64,000 nucleotides of DNA, from contig JAIQDT010001943.1 of assembly GCA_021521415.1 (NCBI GenBank), positions 186,001 to 250,000 on the forward strand. The letters run 5' to 3'. Both the position numbers and the translations under genes were made by a program. Numbering within the stretch: the stretch's first letter is position 1; every line of letters begins with the position of its first letter. Of this stretch, positions 56,829 through 64,000 are shown piece after piece. The notes beneath the pieces are model-generated. The model saw nothing but the letters and a program-made list of their open reading frames with translations. It ran no database searches and had not been told where the DNA came from. This stretch comes from Bidens hawaiensis. Lineage: Eukaryota > Streptophyta > Magnoliopsida > Asterales > Asteraceae.

Positions 56829-59800
56829 TTACTCGGGATTGATCATCCCATTTAGCTCAACAAGGTTTTGAAAACGATTTTTGTCAAACGCTTTAGTAAA
56901 CAAATCAGCGAAATTAGCTAACGAATCAACCTTTTCGAGCACTATCAATTTCTTCTCAGCACAATCCAGTATAAAATGATGATGGATGTCAATGTGTTTA
57001 GTTTTGTTATGCTTTACGGGATTGTTAGTTACTGAGATAGCAGCAGTGTTATCTATGCAAATAGGAGTATGAGTGAAATTCAGACCGTAATCGCGCAATT
57101 GCTGTTGTATCCAAAGAACCTGGGAACAGCAGTTCGATGCTGCCATGTATTCTGCTTCACAAGTAGAAATGGCGACTGAGGTCTGTTTCTTGCACTGCCA
57201 TGACACTAATCTGCCTCCAAGAAACTGTCATCCACCTGTTGTCGACTTCCGATTCTGATTGCATCCTCCATAATCAGAATCCGTGTAGGCGACTAACTCC
57301 AAGTCTCCCCCTTTCGTGTACCACAACCCTAGCTTAGGCTTGCCTTTGAGATAACGCAATATCCTCTTCACACCTTTCATATGAGATTCCTTTGGGTTTG
57401 CCTGAAAACGAGCACAAGACAAACTGCAAACATAATATCAGGACTAGATGCAGTTAAATACATTAAAGAACCTATTATTGCCTGATATTGGGTGGGGTCC
57501 ACGTCTGAATCACTGTCTGAATCAGCACCCAATTTATGGTTGACGCAAACTGGAGTATCAAATGGAGTGCTGTCCTCCATCTTGAAGCGTTTGAGAACGT
57601 CTTGGACATATTTAGTCTGATGAATGAACATCCCATCTTTCTTCTGATCAACCTGCAATCCTAAAAAGAAAGTTAGTTCACCCATATCACTCATTTCAAA
57701 CCTCTTTTTCATGACGGCTTCAAACTCCTGACACATGGCGACGACGCAGCAAAGATGATGTCGTCCACGTAGACTTGAACCAGAAGAAGGTCTCTTCATT
57801 TTCTCTTCACGAACAGTGTGTTATCAATCTTTCTCCTTTCAAACTCATTTTCAAGCAAGTAATCGGATAGAGTTGCATACCAGGCACGAGGGGCCTGATG
57901 TAGCCCATATAGCACTTTACTTAGCTTGTACACGTGATCAGGAAAGTCTGGGTCAGGAAAACCCAAAGGCTGCTCAACGTACACAACCTCATCGACTTTA
58001 CCGTTAAGAAATGCACTTTTCACGTCTAATTGGAACACCTTCATCTCCTTGTGTGCAGCAAATGCCAAAAACAGTCGAATCGCTTCCAATCTTGCCACGG
58101 GCGCAAACACTTCATTGTAGTCGATCCCCTCTTGCTGATTAAAACCATTTACAACCAGCCTTGCCTTGTTCCTTATGATTATTCCTTTCTCATCTCTCTT
58201 ACATTTGAAAACCCATTTGGTGCCAATCGCATGCACATTCTTCGGTTTTGCGACCAAATTCCATACCTCCATCTTCTTGAACTGGGCTAACTCTTCTTGC
58301 ATGGCTTCGACCCACGAGCTGTCGTTGAGAGCCATTTGATAGTTCTTTGGTTCAATCTGGCTGATAAAGCAGGTGTACAAGCATTCGTTAATGATGCCTG
58401 TATCTTTAATGCTTGTGTAAACACAAGTGTGGTCATTCAAGCTTCGTCTTGTTTGTACACCGTCGGACAGATCACCTATCACGTTCTCCAAAGGGTGATT
58501 TTTGTGAACACTCGTAGTCGGAACCGAACTGACTTGCAGATTGTTTTCCAGGTTTGAAGATAGTTCATCAATAGGTGATTGTTGTTGAGAGTGAAAAGGA
58601 TTGAAGAATTCCTCTTCTGTAGAGGCAGCAGGGGTATCAACAGCATTTGACGAGGAAGGTTGACATTCATCATACTGCGGTCGTTGCAAAAAACTTTCTT
58701 CCTCATCATAAAGAATCTTCGTAGCTATTCTCTCATCAACTTCTGCACAATCCAAGTAAGGAAAATTAAAAGATTTAAAAAGCTTATCATAGTCGAAAGC
58801 CCCAGCGGGTCCCGTGCTTGGTTTTGGTGATTTGTAACTTGTGATGTCTGTGTTACACACCACCTCAACCTTGCTGGTCGATAGATTAAAGACTCGTCTG
58901 TTGGGTGTCCCAACAACATATCCGACTAAAATACCTTCGTCGGCTATCTCACCAAATTTTGAGTTCGTCTTTAATATCGAACACGGGGACCCGAATGGTT
59001 CGAGACCACTCAAGTTAGGCTTTCTACCATGCATAAGTTCATAACATGTTTTATTCAATCTTTTAACAGTTAAAAATCTATTAAGGATATAACAGGCTGT
59101 TGCAACAACTTCAGCCCAGAACACCACAGGAAGTTTAGAATCAGCCAGCATGGTTCTGGCTCCTTCAATTAGCGTTCTGTTCTTCCTCTCAGCCACCCCA
59201 TTTTGTTGCGGAGTATACGGAGCGCTGTACTGGTGGTCTATCCCTTTCTGTAAGCAGAATATCTCCATCTTATAGTTTTTGAACTCTGTCCCATTGTCAC
59301 TCCTGATGTATTTAACCTTTTTCCCCATAATATTCTCAACCTTGGTAATCAAATTCATTACCAACTGAACCGTTTCATCCTTTGTCTTCAGGAAATATAC
59401 CCAAGAATATCGAGAGAAATCATCAGTTATCACCAAGCAGTATGATGTTCCACCTAGGCTTTTTACATTCACGGGACCGAAGAGATCCATGTGAAGTAGG
59501 TCTAGGGTACTGACTATTGAATTAACCTTCTTGGTGTGATGAGATTTCTTGTGTTGCTTTCCCTTTTTGCACGATAGACATTGGTCTTCAAAGTTGAAAT
59601 TTTTCAAGGGAACACCCAGCAACAGCCCATTCTTGACAATGTAGTTTATTTTTCGAAGATGTATATGCCCCATTCTTCGATGCCATAACTCGGACTCTGA
59701 TTCAGTTGCTTTTGACAGAAGACATGATTCTTCTGTTGCCATCTCAGTCGACCTCATGTCCATAACATATGTATTCTTTTCCTTTGGAGCCTTCATTACT

Positions 59801-60115
59801 ATCCATGCCTCTGGTATCTTGAAACCAGGATACAGTACGATCGCTTCATTTTTGGTAAAATGCACAGTGTAATCTTTGTCACAGATCTGAGACACACTCA
59901 GCAGATTATGCTTCAGCTCTTCAACGAAATTCACCTTTTCTAACTTCATTTTACCATTAGTCACCGTCCCAATTCCAGTAATTCTACCACCACTCTCTCC
60001 AGCAAAACTTACTCTACCTCCCTGAACAGGTTTCCATTCGTGTAACAAATTCTTGTTACCCGTCATGTGTCGGGAACAGCCGCTATCCACAACCCATAGA
60101 TCATGCAGCCCTGTT
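56829..60115 (-). pseudogene. pol: pol of C1(-), protease to RNase H, nearly continuous but frameshifted
   Basis: Protease DSG (VDSGCSRHMTGNKNLL) lies near 60090. The preintegrase zinc region (LWHRRMGHIHLRK...CLSCKKGK) is at 59690-59560. Integrase has MDLFGPVNV (59485), RSDNGTEFKN (59300) and PQQNGVAERKNRTL (59200). RT runs from VWNLVAKPKNVHAIG (58270) with FQLDVKSAFLNG (58035) and GLHQAPRAWYATL (57900). The frame from 60090 to 57796 is open for 764 codons. A frameshift near 57795 falls just before the YVDD box. Further shifts lie near 57420 and 57225. RNase H has SWQCKKQTSVAISTCEAEYM (57205) and ends at 56829. Confidence 0.88.
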
Positions 60116-60145
60116 CAACTGTTCCTGCACAATTAAAGCAAAAGA

Positions 60146-60598
60146 TTAAAATCTGGGGACCCAAGACCTATTGGTCTTGGGTCGATTAAATCTGTTAAAA
60201 GGCATCCCGTACTTTGGCTGTCCAAAGTTAGTATTAGAATGATTTCTGTAAGTCCTAAAAGGATACCTTCTAGTAGATTGACTATGAGGCCATCCAAACC
60301 TTCGTGAATTAAATGAATTATAACTAATGATTTGGTTGTTAACAGGGAAAAACTGAGATCGACATCTTTGAAAACCTGGATTAGTCCAATATCTGAACTT
60401 TGATGAGTTTTCATTCTTACCATTATAGTAATTACTGTTAGTTCTATTCTCAGTTTTCGAAGGCCTCATACCTCTGAATCTCTGATTCAGAGGGCAATCA
60501 GCAATCAGATTTCCTATTTGATTGCATCTGAAACAGCTCCTATGTTCAACTTTCGTCTCAACAGTTGTTTTAGATACAACTCTTGTGTGGAATCCTCC
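60146..60598 (-). pseudogene. gag: C-terminal gag fragment of C1(-)
   Basis: It starts abruptly at the junction with the foreign LTR (about 60598), aligned with C1(+) gag near 16095. It contains a zinc knuckle in which the His is replaced by Asn (CFRCNQIGNLIADC), then MRPSKTENRTN and NRPKTNRSWVPRF with a stop at 60146. The N-terminal two thirds of gag, the first knuckle, coiled coil and PPPY motif are missing. Confidence 0.75.
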
Positions 60599-60599
60599 T

Positions 60600-61067
60600 A
60601 GACTCGTTTATTGGTGTAGAAGACGAAGAACACGGTTACACATACATAAACACACGAACAAACACAAGAACGGGATAAACGAATCTGCAGATCCTTTCAT
60701 ATAATAATCATAACTCGTGACATACCAAAAACGAAAAAAAAGACACGGCCGACCCGAGGTGAGCTCTACCTCGGGTCGTCCCACACGACTCTCCCTCTCT
60801 GTTTCTCTCTAGACAATTGAACTACACAAAACACACTCTAACTTTTCTGGATTCCCAACTCTAAACAAGACACACCTATATATAGATACACAACTTCGCG
60901 GGCTTGGGCCTGTAGGCGAAGTTGTTATAACTTCGCCTAAGGCGAAGTTGTTCTAACTTCGCCTATGGCAGAAGTTGTTACAACTTCGCCTATGACGAAG
61001 TTGCTAACTTCGTACTTCGTTTCCGCTGAACAGAATTGCATAGCGACGGTCACAAAATGCACCAACA
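60600..61067 (-). repeat. Internal, 3'-truncated LTR of a C1-related element
   Basis: On the minus strand it starts TGTTGGTGCATTTTG at 61067 right after a PPT-like CAAAGGGGAGTC. It contains several AGGCGAAGTTGT / ACAACTTCGCC hairpins (60890-61015) and a CTATATATAG box (60881), and ends near GAGGATTCCACAC where gag sequence begins. It differs from the two outer LTRs, so it is not a copy of them. Confidence 0.7.
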
Positions 61068-61152
61068 GACTCCCCTTTGACCGTTGCTCTCAATTCTAAC
61101 AAACACAAAAGATCATCTGTTACAATACATGCACCAACAGACTCCCTCTTAA
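61068..61152 (-). repeat. Duplicated PPT-plus-LTR-start, 72 bp apart
   Basis: AGAGGGAGTCTGTTGGTGCAT (start TG at 61139) is repeated 72 bp further along the minus strand as AAGGGGAGTCTGTTGGTGCAT (TG at 61067). This gives two consecutive LTR starts. Confidence 0.75.
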
Positions 61153-62002
61153 CTAATGATCTTCTGTTTGCTCTTCAACCAGCCGTGTCTAAAACTGTCT
61201 TGTAGCTTCACGTATCTACCAATCACCCAACGTCTTCCATATCAGATCTCCCCTTCAGTGTAAGCATCTCCGACTATATAGATTGAGGTCTTTGAAATGC
61301 ATGCATCCCCGTGCCTAATTGATCATCTCAACCAATCACGTGAGTCCTTCTGACTTCACCAACACGTGAAGTTCTTCTAACTTCACCAACACGTGAAGTT
61401 GGGCTCCCTCCACAACTTCAACAACACGTCGGCATACGATAAGGTTTAATCTTCAACTAATCAACATCAAATGATCAATTTCATCACAAAACCACCTTGA
61501 CAGAATCTAACACACATGACCATTAATTAATCCGAAGCATCTTCAATCACCAGGGATAACGATCAAGAACATAAACACTTTAATTCCCGATTAAATCCAA
61601 CTTGTTCCAGAATTTTCACTTTAATAAATAAGCATCACGTTTCAGGATCCAATTCTCGAACGCCTTGAAAATAACATAAATAATATGCTCTGACCGCAAT
61701 CCAGTAATGACAAAAACCTTTAGTTCAATTTGACTTTCTTCAGTTGGTCAACCTCGAACAACAACTATTTCATTGCCCACAAACACCCAAATATGTGTCA
61801 ATATCCAGTTTCAATCAATATCCCCTTTCACAACCTCAACTCCATATCCAGAGTTGACACGTATTTGTTCACACGTAAGACCAAGAGATAACAAGTTTCA
61901 CTCGTTGACGGAACAACGTCTTCGGTCTCACAATAATCGTGTACACCTGGCCATACAGACGAAAACTCCAAACAATTTTTTTTTTATTTTAAATTTTTTT
62001 TT
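61153..62002 (-). other. Unassigned internal stretch of the chimeric C1(-) 5' region
   Basis: No credible ORF on either strand. It includes ACTTCACGTGTTGGTGAAG palindromes repeated near 61375-61400. Its position between leader and PPT suggests the reduced internal region of a non-autonomous element. Confidence 0.5.
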
Positions 62003-62215
62003 TAACTTCGCCTAAAGTTAACTTCGCCTAAAAGTCAACTTCGCCCCTTCTTAACTTCGCATGTCCATAACTTCGCCCCTCCTAAACTTCGCCTGTCCAT
62101 AACTTCGCATGTCCATAACTTCGCCTGTCCATAACTTCGCCTGACTGATAACTTCGCCTAAACCCTAAAATTTAAGCGACACCTTCGCCTGAACCCCATA
62201 ACTTCGCCTGCGGCG
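62003..62215 (-). repeat. AACTTCGC array in the C1(-) leader
   Basis: Eleven exact AACTTCGC words occur in 213 bp (GCGAAGTT on the transcribed strand), directly downstream of the PBS. This is the equivalent of the C1(+) leader array at 13655-13833. Confidence 0.9.
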
Positions 62216-62293
62216 GCTGTTCGGCCAAAAACGCATCAGAAACGTGCTAGAAACACCAAAACGCAGATCTCAAACCATAGCATAAGAGCCTAA

Positions 62294-62306
62294 GGCTCTG
62301 ATACCA
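62294..62306 (-). other. Primer binding site of C1(-)
   Basis: On the minus strand TGGTATCAGAGCC lies two bases after the 5' LTR, complementary to initiator tRNA-Met. Confidence 0.9.
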
Positions 62307-62308
62307 CT

Positions 62309-62710
62309 TGTAAGTTCCCAGCCGGATCCACACGGAAATATCTCGTTCTACGTAGGTGCGGAATTCCTACGTAAGACGATACGAGTGTAGAATCGATATA
62401 CGTTAAACACAAGCAAACACACGTTACAATAAACAAAGAACACATTGTATAGCAACTCATAACACGTGATTCACTGATCACAATTACACAAAACTGAACA
62501 ACTGATCCAAATAACCCGTAGGCTAAACCTATATATCATATGACAACTTCGCCTAACATGTTTAGGCGAAGTTGTCACTAACTTCGCTTGTTCCACAAGT
62601 TCGCCTATATCAGGCGAACTTGTGAGGCAAGTTCGCTTAAACATCAATACAAATCCAAATAACATGATTACAGACACTAGATACTGAACTACTGACATCA
62701 TGTACCAACA
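62309..62710 (-). repeat. 5' LTR of C1(-)
   Basis: 402 bp, matched with 51321-51722 with about 13 visible differences. The GGACC duplication follows at 62711-62715. Confidence 0.93.
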
Positions 62711-62715
62711 GGACC

Positions 62716-62777
62716 AAACATGCATGAAAACACATGTCCTTCCAGCTCAGAGTTACCGACATAATTTTAAGTGAAAG
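62716..62777 (-). other. Two-hairpin module alpha, second half
   Basis: Hairpin 2 is ACATG...CATGT (62718-62737), followed by CCTTCCAGCTCAGAGTTACC and GACATAATTTTAAGTGAAAG. It is the continuation of 51254-51320 across the C1(-) insertion. Confidence 0.6.
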
Positions 62778-62804
62778 AATACGAAACACAAAACACATCA
62801 TAAT

Positions 62805-62929
62805 CGCCCCGGGTGCTTTCAGTCGTTAGGTAAATGGCTATCCTGTGAAACTACAAGTTGAACATCGGACCAACCATATACAAGTATATGTCCTTCAAAC
62901 TTGAGCAACCGACATAATTTTAAGCGAAA
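62805..62929 (-). other. Two-hairpin module beta
   Basis: CGCCCCGGGTGCTTTCAGTC, GGTAAATGGCTATCC, hairpin 1 AACT-ACA-AGTT (62849-62859), CGGACC, hairpin 2 CATATAC-AA-GTATATG (62875-62890), then TCCTTCAAACTTGAGCAACC and GACATAATTTTAAGCGAAA. Confidence 0.7.
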
Positions 62930-63006
62930 ATGAATCTTGAAAAGCTCAATATAATTTTTTTTAATAATAAAGACAACGCACACACACTATTTTTGACATT
63001 TTGATT

Positions 63007-63019
63007 CCCCCCCCCCCCC
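63007..63019 (-). other. C-run (G-run on the element strand) downstream of C2(-) pol
   Basis: Thirteen to fourteen C lie at the position where C2(+) has TTTAGGGGGAGAAA (49900). It resembles a polypurine tract but is far from the LTR, so it may be an internal plus-strand primer. The length of the run is prone to sequencing error. Confidence 0.5.
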
Positions 63020-63070
63020 TAAATTTGTGCAAAAATAAACAAAAATGTACAAATTTATCCACAAAAAGAC

Positions 63071-64000
63071 TCAATCCTCGAAACGAAGCATTTTAAGAAA
63101 ACTCACAAGCACATTAAATTTTGCTGTTCCGACTGGTTTTGTAAATAAGGCCGCCACGTTGTTGTCGGTGTGGACTTGTTCAAGATGAATCAATTTTCGA
63201 TCGAAACAGTCATGAATAAAATGAATTTTAATATTCATGTGCTTGGTTTTAGAATGTTGGAGGCCGCATCATTATCACAGAAAATAGGAGTGTCAAGAAA
63301 TTCCAAACCGTAATCCAGCAACTGGTTTTGCATCCAGATAACCTGAGAGCAGCAAGCGGATGCAACAACATATTCTGCTTCGGCTGTCGAGGTAGACACT
63401 GTTTGTTGTTTCTTACACTACCATGAGATTAGTCGATCTCCGAGAAACTAGCAACCGGCTGATGTGGAATTCCTGTCGATGTCATCTCCACCATAATTTC
63501 TATCTGCAAAAGCATAAAGATCAAATTCTGATTGTTTGGGATACCAAAGACCTAACTTCGGTTGTCCCTTCAGATATCTAAAAATACGTTTAACAGCGAT
63601 TAAATGAGAGAGTTTTAGATTAGCCTGGAAGCGAGCACATTGGCAGACTGCAAACATTATGTCAGGACGGCTAGCTGTGAGATACATCAGAGACCCGATC
63701 ATCGATCGATAGTATGTTTGAACTACGGGACTCCCTTCAGAATTAGATGACAATAGCGGTCTTTCTGCCATTGGAGTATTAGCACACTTATAATCTTGAA
63801 GCTCAAAATTAGCGAGCATATCTTCAACATACTTTCCTTAATGTAACAAAATTCCTGTCGGACTTTGGCGAACCTATACACCCAGAAATGTTGTCATTTC
63901 ACCCAACGAGCTCATCTCAAATCTTTTTTCATAACACCCTCAAATTCTTTGCACAAATCAGCACTGGTGGAACCGAAGATGATGTCATCAACATAGATCT
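63071..64000 (-). pseudogene. pol: pol of C2(-), RT C-terminal part and RNase H, runs off right edge
   Basis: It begins at the edge within IYVDDIIFG, then ADLCKEF, MLANFELQDYKCANTPM (63800), SMIGSLMYLTASRPDIMF (63690), FQANLKLSHLIAVKRIF, KLGLWYPKQSEFDLYAFADR and the RNase H Asp/Glu region, ending near LKMLRFED with TGA at 63071. Frame breaks near 63900-63825, 63447 and 63260. Close to C2(+) in sequence. Confidence 0.85.

Larger units (their letters stand above)
51321..62710 (-). mobile_element. Copia element C1(-), complete LTR pair and TSD, chimeric 5' internal region
   Basis: LTRs 62309-62710 (5') and 51321-51722 (3'), each 402 bp, with about 13 differences seen by eye. TSD GGACC at 51316-51320 and 62711-62715. 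Internal order on the minus strand: PBS, AACTTCGC-array leader, an unassigned 0.86-kb stretch, PPT-like plus truncated foreign LTR (61139-60600), 5'-truncated gag, pol, 2.1-kb spacer, accessory ORF, PPT. Total 11,390 bp. Older than the Tekay insertion judged by LTR divergence. Confidence 0.92.
49957..64000 (-). mobile_element. Copia element C2(-), right part beyond the window, interrupted by C1(-)
   Basis: In minus orientation the order in the window is RT/RNase H (64000-63071), C-rich PPT-like tract (63007-63019), spacer (62990-62716 continuing at 51315-50292), PPT and 3' LTR (50291-49957). The C1(-) element 51321-62710 sits in the spacer with TSD GGACC. C2(-) appears to have inserted into the 3' end of C2(+); the other end is not visible. 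Confidence 0.8.

Overview
This window is repeat-dense nuclear DNA of a flowering plant. The daisy family (Asteraceae) is my best guess, from the character of the Copia accessory ORFs and the Tekay-type LTRs; no sequence search was possible. I find no convincing ordinary host gene, rRNA, tRNA or CRISPR. Nearly everything is transposable elements, many nested in one another, and most boundaries below rest on target-site duplications (TSDs) read directly from the sequence.

Left part (1-4726): the 5' end of a PIF/Harbinger DNA transposon on the minus strand (ALP1-like nuclease, 5'UTR intron, terminal inverted repeat, TTA target), a MITE with 61-bp inverted repeats, another inverted-repeat fragment, and AT-rich DNA.

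Middle (4727-37964): a small inverted-repeat DNA element (own sequence about 0.86 kb) has swollen to 33 kb. Two related solo LTR families, here called G1 and G2, are stacked in it. G1-A (TSD GGATA) contains G2-A (TSD CGCGA), which contains G1-B (TSD CCCGT). Next to it G2-B (TSD TCCAG) contains G1-C (TSD TAATC), which contains a Copia element C1(+) with 402/412-bp LTRs. C1(+) is split by a young, almost intact Tekay-type chromovirus (18440-30863, LTRs about 3063 bp and nearly identical, TSD CCACA). Downstream of its reverse transcriptase fragment C1(+) carries an accessory ORF (aORF).

Right part (37965-64000): degenerate tandem repeats invaded by a MULE with long inverted repeats (TSD TTTTATCTT); a second Copia family, C2(+), 3'-truncated and hit by a solo C1 LTR (TSD TGTTT); then an inverted C2(-) element that runs off the right edge and is itself interrupted by a full-length C1(-) element (51321-62710, LTRs 402/402 bp, TSD GGACC). 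C1(-) has pol, a long non-coding spacer and the same aORF, but its 5' part is a chimera with an internal PPT-plus-LTR.

The most interesting signals are non-coding. (1) The spacer downstream of pol is conserved between C1 and C2 and contains repeated modules of two hairpins whose arms change while pairing is kept, which suggests a selected RNA structure. (2) A short motif (GCGAAGTT in C1, TTCTCGGT in C2) forms a perfect hairpin in the LTR and is reiterated in the leader, and in C1 also in the spacer. (3) A large aORF of unknown function lies between pol and the 3' LTR of C1, in two copies on opposite strands.
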